A DNA stretch of 43,964 nt, taken from the NCBI GenBank assembly GCA_012031035.1, contig JAAUUT010000030.1, forward strand, positions 1 through 43,964, read 5' to 3'. The translations under genes were made by a program, and so were the position numbers. Positions 18,680 to 27,491 of the stretch are shown here, piece by piece. This DNA is from Candidatus Altimarinota bacterium (GTDB lineage: Bacteria; Cyanobacteriota; Cyanobacteriia; Cyanobacteriales; Microcystaceae). The notes beneath the pieces were generated by a model. The model saw only the letters and a program-made list of their open reading frames with translations, had not been told where the DNA came from and searched no databases. The first letter of the stretch is position 1, and every line of letters begins with the position of its first letter.

Positions 18680-20464
18680 ATGACTCAAAACGAAGATCGA
18701 TCCAATCTAAAAATTATTCCCCTGGGCGGACTGCATGAAATTGGAAAAAATACTTGTATATTCGAGTACGAAGACGAAATTCTGCTCTTAGATGCGGGAA
18801 TTGCTTTTCCTACAGAAAATATGCACGGGGTTAATATCGTTCTGCCCGATATGACTTATTTACGAGACAATCGTCACAAAATTAAAGCGATGATTGCAAC
18901 GCACGGGCATGAAGATCATATCGGCGGTATCCCCTATCATTTAAAACAATTTGATATTCCTGTTATATACGGGCCTCGCCTAGCAATGGCGCTATTGCGA
19001 GAAAAATTAGAAGAAGCAGGAGTTGCCAATCGCACGACGCTTAAAACGGTCGGCCCTCGCGAAATAGTAAAAGTCGGCAGTTCGTTTGTTGTCGAATTTA
19101 TCCGCAATACTCACTCGATCGCCGATAGTTTTAGCGTCGCCATTCACACGCCGATAGGGGTAATTATCCATACCGGAGACTTCAAAATCGACCATACGCC
19201 CGTCGATGGGGAATATTTTGACCTGCAAAAATTAGCCGAACACGGTGAAAAAGGCGTGTTGTGCTTGTTAAGCGATTCGACCAATGCTGAAGTTCCTGGG
19301 GTGACTCCTTCAGAACAATCGGTAACGCCCAATCTCGATCGCGTTTTCGCTCAAGCACCCGGACGGTTAATGATTACCACCTTTGCCTCTTCCGTCCACC
19401 GCGTCAATATCGTTTTGCAACTAGCCCAGAAATACGGTCGCAAAGTCGCCGTAGTGGGGCGGTCTATGCTTAACGTAATCGCTCATGCTCGCAATCTCGG
19501 CTATATTAAATGTCCCGACGATATTTTTGCCCCAATTAAAGCAGTTCGCAACTTACCCGACGAAAAAGTTCTCATTTTAACAACGGGATCTCAAGGAGAA
19601 CCTTTAGCGGCGATGACGCGCATTTCTAACGGGGATCACCCGCAAATCAAAATTCGTCAGGGAGATACCGTCGTCTTTTCTGCTAATCCCATCCCAGGGA
19701 ATACGATTGCAGTGGTCAATACCATCGATCGCTTGATGATGATGGGCGCTAACGTTATCTACGGACGCGACAAAGGCATTCACGTATCGGGACACGGTTC
19801 GCAAGAAGAACAAAAAATGATGCTGTCTCTGACCAAACCCAAATTCTTTATGCCCGTCCACGGAGAGCATCGAATGCTGGTCAAGCACGCTCAGATGGCT
19901 CAAAGCATGGGCATCCCGGCAGAAAATACGGTAATTGTCAAAAATGGAGATGTGATCGAGTTATCGCGCGATCGCATTGAGGTAGTTTCTCAAGTGTCTT
20001 CTGGCTTACAATTGGTCGATCGCGCTGGTGTAGTTCACGATAATATCATGCAAGAAAGACAGCAGTTAGCAGAAGATGGAGTAGTTACCATTGCTAGCGC
20101 GATCGATTGGGATGGCAAACTCATGGTACAGCCAGAAGTTCATTTGCGCGGAGTCGTAACGACGGTGGAGCGATCGCTCCTGCAACAACTAATCGTTAAA
20201 TCGATTGAGAGAACTTTAAGCGAACGTTGGAGCGAATTTAGCCAAAGTGCTAATGGAGAAGCGCTTGAAGTCGATTGGGCGACTTTGCGAGAAGAAATCG
20301 AAAGTCACCTGCAACGACTCGTCCGCCGAGAATTGCAAAGCAGTCCTTTGGTAATATTTTTATTGCAAACGCCAGAACCCACGCCTACGAGAACTTATCG
20401 TCGTCGGCGATCGACAGCATCTGTAGCTTCGTCAGAACAATCTCTATTTCCTGTTAATAGTTGA
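18680..20464 (+). CDS. rnj: Ribonuclease J
   Basis: RNase J is a metallo-beta-lactamase/beta-CASP nuclease with endonuclease and 5'-3' exonuclease activity in RNA turnover. The Zn motif THGHEDHIGG is near residue 75. HTGDFKIDHTPVDG and SDSTNAEVPG follow. The beta-CASP motifs FASSVHRVNI, TTGSQGEPLAAMTR and HVSGHGSQEE, then FMPVHGEHRM, complete the active site. The C-terminal domain is Arg-rich (TRTYRRRRS). I choose ATG 18680 because AGGAGG stands four bases before it. An in-frame ATG at 18638 adds 14 residues but has no ribosome site. The protein is 594 residues. It follows dapA after 220 very AT-rich bases. Confidence 0.95.
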   Translation: MTQNEDRSNLKIIPLGGLHEIGKNTCIFEYEDEILLLDAGIAFPTENMHGVNIVLPDMTYLRDNRHKIKAMIATHGHEDHIGGIPYHLKQFDIPVIYGPRLAMALLREKLEEAGVANRTTLKTVGPREIVKVGSSFVVEFIRNTHSIADSFSVAIHTPIGVIIHTGDFKIDHTPVDGEYFDLQKLAEHGEKGVLCLLSDSTNAEVPGVTPSEQSVTPNLDRVFAQAPGRLMITTFASSVHRVNIVLQLAQKYGRKVAVVGRSMLNVIAHARNLGYIKCPDDIFAPIKAVRNLPDEKVLILTTGSQGEPLAAMTRISNGDHPQIKIRQGDTVVFSANPIPGNTIAVVNTIDRLMMMGANVIYGRDKGIHVSGHGSQEEQKMMLSLTKPKFFMPVHGEHRMLVKHAQMAQSMGIPAENTVIVKNGDVIELSRDRIEVVSQVSSGLQLVDRAGVVHDNIMQERQQLAEDGVVTIASAIDWDGKLMVQPEVHLRGVVTTVERSLLQQLIVKSIERTLSERWSEFSQSANGEALEVDWATLREEIESHLQRLVRRELQSSPLVIFLLQTPEPTPTRTYRRRRSTASVASSEQSLFPVNS

Positions 20465-20481
20465 ATAGAACCAGTAAATTT

Positions 20482-21260
20482 ATGATGTCTCCATCCGAAT
20501 CGAATTTTGAGAGTCAATCCTCGACTCAAGTCCAAATTCGGGAAATTCAAGAAATTGCCATCACCCTTGCCGCAAAAAATCTCAACCCAGCTATGTTGAG
20601 CGAGGATTTTCTCAAATTTAGCGGTATTGTTCCCAATGAATGGGAATTGTCAAAACAGCCATTCTTACGCCTAATTTTGCGCAGGTAAATTTTCAAAACG
20701 GCGTAAGTATTGCGTCTCAACCGCGCACAATTGCTTTTGTCGAAACGGTTAATTTACAAATTCCCGAACAATTAAATATTCCCAAGGCCGCGCGCCAATA
20801 TATCGAGAAACTTCCCCATGCTGAGTATCAAACCCTTAGTATCAGTCCCAAAAGTATTATTCCCTTTTCTGGGGGGGAAGATTCTGCGAGGAAGTATATT
20901 ACTGGAACTTTATTATCGCCTGGTGCTTGGCAAGAATTCGGCAATGTGCCCATGCAAGCAGGACTGAACTTGCTCTATCAGTTAGAAAAATGTCAATTTA
21001 GTTTGAATATTAACGAAGCTAAAGTACAAATTGGCGATCGCGCTGCTATTCCAGCACTATTGTTTGCAGGCAGTTTCAATTACAATGTAGGAATCGATAG
21101 CGAACCAGAACGGTTGCAATTGCTAATTCAAGGGCTTAATCGGTGGCAGACAGATTTGGCAACTTTTCGAGATATCGTTAACAAGCGATTCTTGGGGCAA
21201 GCTAGTCAGCGATTTTTTGGAGAACAAGACCAAGAAGCTTTGTTTCCTCGCTTAAATTAA
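20482..21260 (+). CDS. Conserved cyanobacterial hypothetical after rnj (frame broken once)
   Basis: Two overlapping frames form one protein. Frame 1 (from 20482) ends NPAMLSEDFLKFSGIVPNEWELSKQP at about 20660. Frame 2 continues LTPNFAQVNFQNGVSIASQP to TAA 21260. One missing base near CC 20659-20660 would give 259 residues with ...KQPILTPNFAQVNF. The protein is soluble, with no catalytic motif I can name. Conserved-looking stretches are IPKAARQYIEKLPHAEYQ and FSGGEDSARKYITGTLL. A gene of unknown function in this position after rnj is, as I recall, also present in Synechocystis. Start ATG 20482 lies 17 bases after the rnj stop, so it is likely co-transcribed with rnj. Confidence 0.7.
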
Positions 21261-21301
21261 GCAAAATATTTCGTTCTCAATCCTACGTAAAAAGTAGGGG
21301 C

Positions 21302-21345
21302 GAAACCCAACAACAATTAGTAACTTGTTGTTGGGTTTCCTTATT
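21302..21345 (+). terminator. Strong terminator after the asd-rnj cluster
   Basis: A 15-bp perfect stem, GAAACCCAACAACAA (21302-21316) with TTGTTGTTGGGTTTC (21325-21339), closes an 8-base loop and is followed by CTTATTTG. It stands 42 bases after the last gene of the asd-dapA-rnj run and should end its transcript. Confidence 0.8.
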
Positions 21346-21497
21346 TGAACCTAACCTACTAGCTATGGCGAACTAGACAGTGGGAAGCCTGTTGATAATG
21401 AAAGTAATGCTTAAGATAGATACAACTGTATGGGTTGATTTTGGAAGATTAAATGAACGTTCATCTTAATTTTCTAAAAAGGAGCAAGTTTTTATCT

Positions 21498-21602
21498 ATG
21501 CCTTATGGTGTTCCTCCGACTCCAAAAGCTTCTGATGTTATACCAGGCGTAATTCTAATTATTGTTTTAAGCCTTATCGGCGTTTTTTTGACTCAACTAT
21601 GA
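21498..21602 (+). CDS. 34-residue single-helix membrane peptide
   Basis: This small gene (34 codons) has an AGGAG ribosome site at 21479-21483, about 14 bases before the ATG. The product has a short polar N-terminus rich in Pro (MPYGVPPTPKASDV) and then one hydrophobic helix, IPGVILIIVLSLIGVFLTQL, running to the C-terminus. This is the architecture of the small subunits of photosystems, cytochrome b6f or NDH-1, and also of many membrane-bound regulatory microproteins. I do not recognise it as any named Psb, Psa, Pet or Ndh subunit. It is isolated between a terminator and the convergent amidohydrolase, so it has its own promoter, probably in 21350-21470. Confidence 0.6.
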   Translation: MPYGVPPTPKASDVIPGVILIIVLSLIGVFLTQL

Positions 21603-21820
21603 ATTCAGACGACGCGATCGCGGTTAGTCTTTATAAAAGATAAAATTGCCTTGGGAAAATTTTCCAAAGCCAGTTACAGATCGCCGAGGATAGAATAAGC
21701 GATCGCTGCTAAGTTATTAAAACAACCCAAGTGTAACAAATCCTCAGCACCCAGTAGAATTCGCAGTTGGCGTGTATCGGGTTTGTTAGGCAGCGATCGC
21801 TTACCGACCATTACTCAGGT
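21603..21820. other. HIP1-rich spacer before the amidohydrolase 3' end
   Basis: This is a short gene-free spacer with three HIP1 octamers or near-matches (about 21614, 21700, 21796) and a TTGGGAAAATTTTCCAAAG palindrome at about 21651-21668 (GGAAAATTTTCC core). The palindrome could end the transcript of the microprotein gene. Nothing else is evident. Confidence 0.35.
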
Positions 21821-23032
21821 TTATCGCAAAAACTTCTCCACGCAACGAACAAACATTTCAACTCCCATTGCCAAAGCAGTTTCATCAAAATCAAAACGCG
21901 GATGGTGGTGAGGATATGCCAACCCTTTTTCTGGGTTAGCAGAACCCAAGAAGAAATAACATCCAGGAACTTCTTGCAAAAAGAAGGACATATCTTCTCC
22001 TCCCATCGTCTGACATTCTGGTACGACTCCTGCTGGAGTTTCCACAACATCTAGGGCAACAGACCTTACTAACTCAGCCATGCGAGCATCGTTAATCGTG
22101 GGAGGATATAACCGCCAATACTCTAACTCGTAGGTTGCGCCGTGACTTTGACAGACTCCTGCAATAATTTCCTCGATGCGTTTGCCTATATAATCTTCTA
22201 ATGCAGGATTAAAATAGCGAACTGTTCCGCTCATTTTGGCACTATCGGCAATGACATTTAAAGCATGTCCCGCTTGAAATTCGCCAACGGTGACAACGGC
22301 TGAATCGAGAGGATTGACGTTGCGAGCGACTATGGTCTGTAAGGCGTTAATAATTTGAGCGCTAACAACAATCGAATCGACGGTTTGATGGGGCATTGCA
22401 CCGTGTCCGCCTCTTCCGTTAATGCGAGCGCGAAAACATTCCACGGCTGCCATAAGCGCCCCAGAACGAACCCCTAACGTCCCCAGAGGCAGATTATTCC
22501 ATAGATGCAGTCCGATAATCGCATCGACATCGGGATTTTTGAGGACTCCTTCCTCAATCATCGGCTTAGCACCACCTGGCCCTTCTTCGGCAGGTTGAAA
22601 AATAATCTTAACAGTTCCTTTGAATGTATCTCGATGTTGAGAGAGATAGTAAGCTGTTCCTAACGCGATCGCAGTATGTCCGTCATGTCCGCAGGCGTGC
22701 ATAATTCCGTCGTGTTGCGATCGATAGGACACGTCATTAGCTTCTTGAATTGGCAGCGCATCCATATCTGCTCGGATTGCCAATACGCGACCGGGATGGG
22801 TTCCTTCAATGGTGGCAACAATTCCGGTTTTAGCAATTCCGGTTTGATGTTTTATTCCCATTTCTGTTAAGTTCTGAGAAATAAATTCAGATGTTAATCG
22901 TTCTTGAAATCCTAATTCTGGACGTTGATGAAATCTGCGTCGCCATGCTACTAAACGAGATTGTAAAGAACGAATCTCCAAACGTATTTGTGATAGATCG
23001 ATGCAATTGTTAGTTGGAAAAGTAGAAATCAT
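21821..23032 (-). CDS. M20-family N-acyl-amino acid amidohydrolase
   Basis: This dinuclear zinc hydrolase belongs to the M20D group (hippurate/IAA-amino acid hydrolase, carboxypeptidase Ss1 type), which removes acyl groups from amino acids. Zn-binding and catalytic segments: VLAIRADMDALPIQEA (Asp), HACGHDGHTAIALGTAYYL (His), FQPAEEGPGGAKPMIEEG (the catalytic Glu-Glu pair), IIGLHLWNN (His) and a C-terminal HHHPRFDFDE (His). An internal dimerisation or lid domain spans about 190-300. At 403 residues it is normal for the family. The substrate is unknown. The 5' flank is AT-rich and divergent from the next gene. Confidence 0.92.
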   Translation of the reverse strand: MISTFPTNNCIDLSQIRLEIRSLQSRLVAWRRRFHQRPELGFQERLTSEFISQNLTEMGIKHQTGIAKTGIVATIEGTHPGRVLAIRADMDALPIQEANDVSYRSQHDGIMHACGHDGHTAIALGTAYYLSQHRDTFKGTVKIIFQPAEEGPGGAKPMIEEGVLKNPDVDAIIGLHLWNNLPLGTLGVRSGALMAAVECFRARINGRGGHGAMPHQTVDSIVVSAQIINALQTIVARNVNPLDSAVVTVGEFQAGHALNVIADSAKMSGTVRYFNPALEDYIGKRIEEIIAGVCQSHGATYELEYWRLYPPTINDARMAELVRSVALDVVETPAGVVPECQTMGGEDMSFFLQEVPGCYFFLGSANPEKGLAYPHHHPRFDFDETALAMGVEMFVRCVEKFLR

Positions 23033-23369
23033 TGTTTTAATAATGAACTTGCTTCTTTTAAGTTTTTAAAATATTTAAGAAGTCTATAAACTTAAAAATA
23101 TAAAGTGAATTTTACAAAAATTATTATTATTTTTGATTATTAAATTGGATTAAATATTATAGCAAAGCTTTTTGAGAAATGTCATCAGCGATCGCGAATT
23201 TTAAGTTAAAAACAAACGCGATCGCTTAGTAGGACTGGAATAGAGAAAAAATTTCCTGAATTTTTTGGCAATCTTTGTAGTTAAGTTTGACAAACGCTTA
23301 TTAATGGTAGAAACATTTCAAAAGTGTTCGTTATCTCATAGAGTTAGCGTTAACGGAGATCTCCCCTGT

Positions 23370-24752
23370 ATGTGGCAAAATTCCCAAGGCATTCCAAATT
23401 TACCCGATCTGACTCATCCTCAAGAATTAATTAACTTGGGACAGCAATTGCTAGGTTCCCTGCTTACCGTTAGTTTGCTAGTGAGTGCTTTGGGAGTTGC
23501 GATCGCATTGCTCGGATTTGCCTTAAATCGCTACGAAATCGAAGGCAAAAGTTTTGTTAGAGAATGGGTAGAGCGCTATTCATTGCTCTTAAAAGCATTT
23601 TTGCATGGCATTTTAGTGCTAACTCTTCTCATCGTAGGATTCTTATTCTGTTCTACCCTCGCCAATCGCTATCATCATTGGGAACAAGCAAGTATTGCCA
23701 AAATAGCTGCTAGTGTCGAAGGCGCGAAACTAGAACAACCAGCGCCAAAGGTTCGCTATGTTGTGGAAGAACCCTACTCTTACTTTTCTAACATAGATGG
23801 CAAATTGGTTAAAGTGCAAGATACTCAGCGAATCGATCGCTTTCTTGCACTAACTAGTTCCGAAATTCAAGTCAATATCGACCAAATTCGCAGTCTAGAG
23901 GTTAGCGATCGCAACAATTATCGCCTCGACTTTTCCGCATCCTATCAAGTCACCAATTCTCTCCTAGAGGCACAAGAAATCTTTTTTGAAATCTCTCCTC
24001 CCTACAGTTATTCGCTATTGCAAAATTTTCGAGTCGAGCAAGAAGGGAAACGACTCGAACCAACTAACCCAGGAAGTTATAGTTTTCCATTGCGTCTCGC
24101 ACCAGGTCAATCGACCAGCTTTCGCGTTTTGTATCAAGCGCAGGGATCGCCGCGCTGGGTTTACAGTGCTAGTGGAGAATTGCTCTCTAACTTTCGTCTT
24201 ACCGTCAATGCTAACTTTCCCAAGGCTGATTTTGCTAGCGGTATTGCACCAACAGAAATCAAAAATGAAGATAACAGAACCGTTTTTGTCTGGGTTTTTG
24301 AGGATAACGTCTCTGTCGCCAATCCTTTTGGCATCTTTACTTCTACTGCTCCGATTTTGGATACAGGCATTCTGCCGCGCCTGCTTCTGTTAGCGCCTGG
24401 GATCTTTTTATGGTGGTTGCTCTTGCTCTATCTATCGCTGCCGATGTCTTGGCGTAATGTAGCATTAGCTGGAGCGTTATTTTTTGCCTGTCTGCTCGCT
24501 CTGACCTATCTCAGCCGTATTATGGATGTAAGAGCCGCTTGGAGTGGGATCTCTTTGGTTTGGTTGATACTTGCTTGGGGATTGGGAACTAATCGTAATG
24601 CTTCAGTTGCCGCCATTATTTGTACGATTTGTGGCGCTATCGTGCCTGTATTAGGGTTAATCGTTCCGTATAGCGGAATAACGCTGAGTTTGGCAGGATT
24701 GTTATCGGTTACATGGCTAATGGTGCGAAAGTGGTATGCGTTTAGTCGTTAG
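23370..24752 (+). CDS. Multi-pass membrane protein of unknown function
   Basis: I choose ATG 23370 (GGAG upstream); in-frame TTG 23265 and ATG 23304 would add up to 35 residues. Counting from 23370, two hydrophobic helices come early (TVSLLVSALGVAIALLGFAL and AFLHGILVLTLLIVGFLF), then a large extra-membrane domain of about 200 residues rich in strands (from AKLEQPAPKVRYVVEEPYSY to EDNRTVFVWVFEDNVS), then at least five C-terminal helices. The layout, with a central soluble beta-rich domain and a C-terminal helix bundle, recalls CreD-like inner-membrane proteins, but I see no decisive motif. It is divergent from the amidohydrolase, and its 3' end is close to the convergent HxlR gene. Confidence 0.7.
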   Translation: MWQNSQGIPNLPDLTHPQELINLGQQLLGSLLTVSLLVSALGVAIALLGFALNRYEIEGKSFVREWVERYSLLLKAFLHGILVLTLLIVGFLFCSTLANRYHHWEQASIAKIAASVEGAKLEQPAPKVRYVVEEPYSYFSNIDGKLVKVQDTQRIDRFLALTSSEIQVNIDQIRSLEVSDRNNYRLDFSASYQVTNSLLEAQEIFFEISPPYSYSLLQNFRVEQEGKRLEPTNPGSYSFPLRLAPGQSTSFRVLYQAQGSPRWVYSASGELLSNFRLTVNANFPKADFASGIAPTEIKNEDNRTVFVWVFEDNVSVANPFGIFTSTAPILDTGILPRLLLLAPGIFLWWLLLLYLSLPMSWRNVALAGALFFACLLALTYLSRIMDVRAAWSGISLVWLILAWGLGTNRNASVAAIICTICGAIVPVLGLIVPYSGITLSLAGLLSVTWLMVRKWYAFSR

Positions 24753-24774
24753 CGAGATCGGTTTGATGCGATCG

Positions 24775-25059
24775 CTACAGCTTATCGATAAACTTTTGAT
24801 GTAAAGCTTCGAGGAGATCGAGAATCTCGACAAATTCTTGACCAAAGGGAGTCAGACGATACTCAACCCTCGGAGGAACTTCGGGATAGCTCAATTTATC
24901 GAGAATCCCAAACTGAACCAACTTTGCTAAACGTTCGTTTAAAACTTTCGTTGTCAACCCTTTTTTCGTCTTCACCAATGCTCTTGGACGATTTACTCCA
25001 CTGCGAATTTGCATCAAGATGTGAAGCGTCCATTTACACCCCACACAATCCTCAAACAT
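24775..25059 (-). CDS. HxlR-family transcriptional regulator
   Basis: This is a 94-residue winged-helix repressor or activator. Features: an N-terminal CVGCKWTLHILMQI (the normal HxlR start is a Cys followed by a GGKW-like motif), then NRPRALVKTKKGLTTKVLNERLAKL as the helix-turn-helix, and the wing LSYPEVPPRVEYRLTPFGQE. The Cys residues could sense thiol or electrophile stress, as in YodB and HypR, but this is inference. It is divergent from the thioredoxin-like/MOSC pair across 171 bases, the usual layout for a regulator of its neighbours. It is slightly shorter than many HxlR proteins. Confidence 0.88.
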   Translation of the reverse strand: MFEDCVGCKWTLHILMQIRSGVNRPRALVKTKKGLTTKVLNERLAKLVQFGILDKLSYPEVPPRVEYRLTPFGQEFVEILDLLEALHQKFIDKL

Positions 25060-25099
25060 AGCAATTAATTTGCTTGAAGCTTCGGAAAAATTTTTGTAC

Positions 25100-25170
25100 T
25101 CTGTTGGTTTTGCGAGTTCGCATTTGCAACCAAAACATACCTACCTTACGAAAAAGTACCTTTTTGCGGG
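25100..25170. promoter_or_regulatory. Candidate HxlR operator region
   Basis: Between the divergent genes are TGCGA-GT-TCGCA (25111-25122), a near-palindrome, and a direct repeat TACCTT at 25142-25147 and 25157-25162, spaced by 15 bases. The second copy lies in AAAAAGTACCTTTTT, an almost palindromic GTAC-centred site like those bound by other HxlR proteins. The RBS AAGGAG of the thioredoxin-like gene is at about 25218-25223. The sites are seen; binding is inferred. Confidence 0.4.
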
Positions 25171-25230
25171 TCGGAGTGCGAGTTTTTTATAGTCAATTTG
25201 TAGCTCAATATAACAACAAGGAGTCGCATT

Positions 25231-25473
25231 ATGAAAAGCAAAGGTATTTTTTATATGGGTCGCGATGATTGTGGCGTTTGCATTCAAGTCGATCGCGCGA
25301 TCGTCCAACACCTCGATCCCAACCGCTACGACTTAGAATATGTAGATCTTAGCGAAAATCGCGATCGCATTGCCGAAGCAGAGTCCGCAGGGGTGAAAAC
25401 CGTTCCTGCTTTGGTTTTAGAGGGACAGGTTTTTCATATCAACTTTGGAGCCGAGTTATCTGCGATCGCATAG
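25231..25473 (+). CDS. Small thioredoxin-fold protein (CxxC)
   Basis: At 80 residues this is a compact glutaredoxin/thioredoxin-like fold. It starts KGIFYMGRDDCGVCIQVDRAI with a CGVC redox pair near residues 14-17, then VKTVPALVLEG (the cis-Pro loop after the third strand), then a short end. The acidic residues ahead of CxxC differ from classical WCGPC or CPYC. Likely a thiol-disulfide exchange protein in the cytosol. It is followed 4 bases later by the MOSC gene, so the two are probably one transcript. The divergent HxlR gene is the obvious candidate regulator. Confidence 0.8.
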   Translation: MKSKGIFYMGRDDCGVCIQVDRAIVQHLDPNRYDLEYVDLSENRDRIAEAESAGVKTVPALVLEGQVFHINFGAELSAIA

Positions 25474-25477
25474 ACTT

Positions 25478-26131
25478 ATGGATACTCCTAGCATTTTATC
25501 AATTCAAGTCGGTTTGCCCAAGCAACTTGGAACAGAAGGTGCGATCGATTTGATGGATCGACCTTGGACGACTGGTTTCTTCAAAGAGCCAGTCACAGGA
25601 GCAATTTATCTTGGTAAAAACAATCTTACCGGAGACGGACAGGCAGATCTCATCTTACACGGAGGTACTGAAAAAGCAGTTCTCGCTTATGCTGTGAAAC
25701 ATTATCCGCAGTGGCGACAGGAACTTAATTTACCCGACTTTCCCTATGGTGCATTTGGCGAGAACTTTACTGTTTCTATGCAGACAGAAGAAGATGTTTG
25801 TATTGGCGATATTTTTGCGGTAGGTGAAGCACGAATTCAAGTATCGCAACCGAGAGAACCTTGCTGGAAACTCGCACGAAGATGGCGCAGGAAAGATTTA
25901 CCTAAGCGAGTAATTACTAGCGGTCGTTCTGGCTGGTATTTTAGAGTATTGTCTGAGGGTTTGGTAGAAAGCGGATTGCCTTTGTTGCTGTTAGAGCGTC
26001 CATTGCCTCAATGGAGTATTGCGCGGGTTAATCAGGCATTTTATCGAGGTAGCGAGGATGTTTCCAAACTTGCTTCGTGTCCGTTATTATCGCCTAGTTG
26101 GAGACAATATTTTTCTAGGCAACTGTCATAA
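25478..26131 (+). CDS. MOSC-domain protein
   Basis: This YiiM-like, stand-alone MOSC domain belongs to a family that binds the molybdenum cofactor through a conserved Cys and often reduces N-hydroxylated compounds or carries sulfur. Visible: KEPVTGAIYLGKNNLTGDGQ, DLILHGGTEKAVLAYA, GAFGENFTVS and ARIQVSQPREPCWKLARRW with the cofactor-ligating Cys. I choose ATG 25478 (217 residues), 4 bases after the thioredoxin-like gene; an in-frame TTG at 25445 lies inside that gene. The pairing suggests the thioredoxin-like protein may donate electrons to it, an inference from context. Confidence 0.87.
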   Translation: MDTPSILSIQVGLPKQLGTEGAIDLMDRPWTTGFFKEPVTGAIYLGKNNLTGDGQADLILHGGTEKAVLAYAVKHYPQWRQELNLPDFPYGAFGENFTVSMQTEEDVCIGDIFAVGEARIQVSQPREPCWKLARRWRRKDLPKRVITSGRSGWYFRVLSEGLVESGLPLLLLERPLPQWSIARVNQAFYRGSEDVSKLASCPLLSPSWRQYFSRQLS

Positions 26132-26135
26132 TATT

Positions 26136-26909
26136 CTAAAAAACATCTTTCATACCTCTTAAACGACCAAAAACCCTAACAGAATCGCTACTTCCTATTT
26201 CTGATCGGATTGCTTCGTCATCCCATCGCAAAAAGGGATTAGTGAGCTTTTCTATTCCCAACAATGAGGGAACTGTTGCTTCTCCTTGGCGACGTGCGTT
26301 TTTAACTCGATCGTAGCGAGTTTGTAAGTCTGGGTTTTGGGAATCGACGCTAAGGGCAAATTGTAAGTTTTTGAGCGTGTATTCGTGAGCGCACCACACT
26401 CGCGTATTATCCGGTAAGTTTCTTAATTTGCTTAAAGAATCAACCATTTGGGCGGGAGTGCCTTCAAATAATCTACCGCATCCGCCTGCAAAGAGCGTAT
26501 CGCCACAAAATAACTCTCCCGTATCCTCTAATGATATGGAAGGAAAATAATAGGCGATGTGAGCGCGAGTATGTCCGGGCACGAAATAGACTTCGGCTAC
26601 TCTATCTGAAAATTCTACGCGATCGCCCTCTTGTAAAAATACCTGTTGTCCTGGAATTCTACCGCGATCTTCTACTCCACCATAAACGCAGAGATTGGGA
26701 AAATGCTGCATCAATTCTCGATTTCCCCCAACGTGATCGTTGTGATGGTGCGTGTTAAAAATAGCGATTAATTCAGTACCTAGCGTATCCAAACACCGTA
26801 AAACGGGTTGTGCTTCTGCGGGATCGACGACTGCTGCTGTATTGCTTTCGGGGTCGTGGAGTAAGAAAATGTAGTTATCAGATAAGGCGGAGAGTCGTTT
26901 TACCTGCAT
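26136..26909 (-). CDS. gloB: Hydroxyacylglutathione hydrolase (glyoxalase II)
   Basis: This enzyme hydrolyses S-D-lactoylglutathione to D-lactate and glutathione in methylglyoxal detoxification. It is a metallo-beta-lactamase fold of 257 residues. [18 protein letters not shown] is the binuclear metal motif (residues about 51-68). [13 protein letters not shown] carries a metal His, [15 protein letters not shown] the bridging Asp, and [13 protein letters not shown] the last His and the glutathione-binding region typical of GloB. It is convergent with the MOSC gene, ending 4 bases away, so the two share a termination region. Confidence 0.94.
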   Translation of the reverse strand: MQVKRLSALSDNYIFLLHDPESNTAAVVDPAEAQPVLRCLDTLGTELIAIFNTHHHNDHVGGNRELMQHFPNLCVYGGVEDRGRIPGQQVFLQEGDRVEFSDRVAEVYFVPGHTRAHIAYYFPSISLEDTGELFCGDTLFAGGCGRLFEGTPAQMVDSLSKLRNLPDNTRVWCAHEYTLKNLQFALSVDSQNPDLQTRYDRVKNARRQGEATVPSLLGIEKLTNPFLRWDDEAIRSEIGSSDSVRVFGRLRGMKDVF

Positions 26910-27014
26910 CGATATTTTCCTCTAATTGCATTTTTATGATAAATTGCGATCGCCTTTTTTTGCACCGACCAAAAAGCATGATAATAGCTACGTAATTAAA
27001 TTCATCAACGCAGC

Positions 27015-27488
27015 ATGATAAAAATTACGTTGGATCGGGAGTGCTTGCATAATCTGGATCTATCTCCAGTTAAAACTATTATCGATCGCATCTTTGAGGA
27101 AGGCGCGATCGCTTCCTACGAACAACAAATTCACTTAGAGTTTGACTATTTTCGCGATCCCACCGACCCTAGAGAACTTTCGGAGATCCCAGAAATTCGA
27201 CTTTGGTTTTTGCGGTTGGATGCTGTTTATCCCTGGATTCCTTTCTTTCTCGACTGGAAAGCGGGAGAATTGGCACGCTATGCAGCGATGTTAGTTCCCC
27301 ATCAATTTAGCCGCAACGAAGGGATTCAATTCAATCCAGAAGCTTTAGAGATTTTTGTAATGCAGAAAACTTTTGTCCTCGCAGACTGGCTAAAACACCA
27401 GGAAATTCCCAGTCAATCGCGTCTGAGTGCGATCGCGCAAATGTTTGGCTACGAGTTAGATGATTCTTTCTTTAAATTGCTTCAATAG
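27015..27488 (+). CDS. CRR6-family NDH-1 assembly factor
   Basis: This 157-residue protein has the hallmark segment FDYFRDPTDPRELSEIPEIR, then PWIPFFLDWKAGELARYAAM and LVPHQFSR. This is the family of plant CHLORORESPIRATORY REDUCTION 6 (DUF1817), which helps mature the NdhI subunit of the photosynthetic NDH-1 complex. It is soluble, probably cytosolic. It lies between divergent gloB and the convergent DUF445 gene, alone on its strand, three bases from the end of the latter. Confidence 0.88.
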   Translation: MIKITLDRECLHNLDLSPVKTIIDRIFEEGAIASYEQQIHLEFDYFRDPTDPRELSEIPEIRLWFLRLDAVYPWIPFFLDWKAGELARYAAMLVPHQFSRNEGIQFNPEALEIFVMQKTFVLADWLKHQEIPSQSRLSAIAQMFGYELDDSFFKLLQ

Positions 27489-27491
27489 AAA

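Noticed and set aside
21767..22054. A 95-codon plus-strand frame opposite the amidohydrolase
   Set aside because: It is antisense to a conserved M20 gene, and its composition is what one expects of an antisense shadow.
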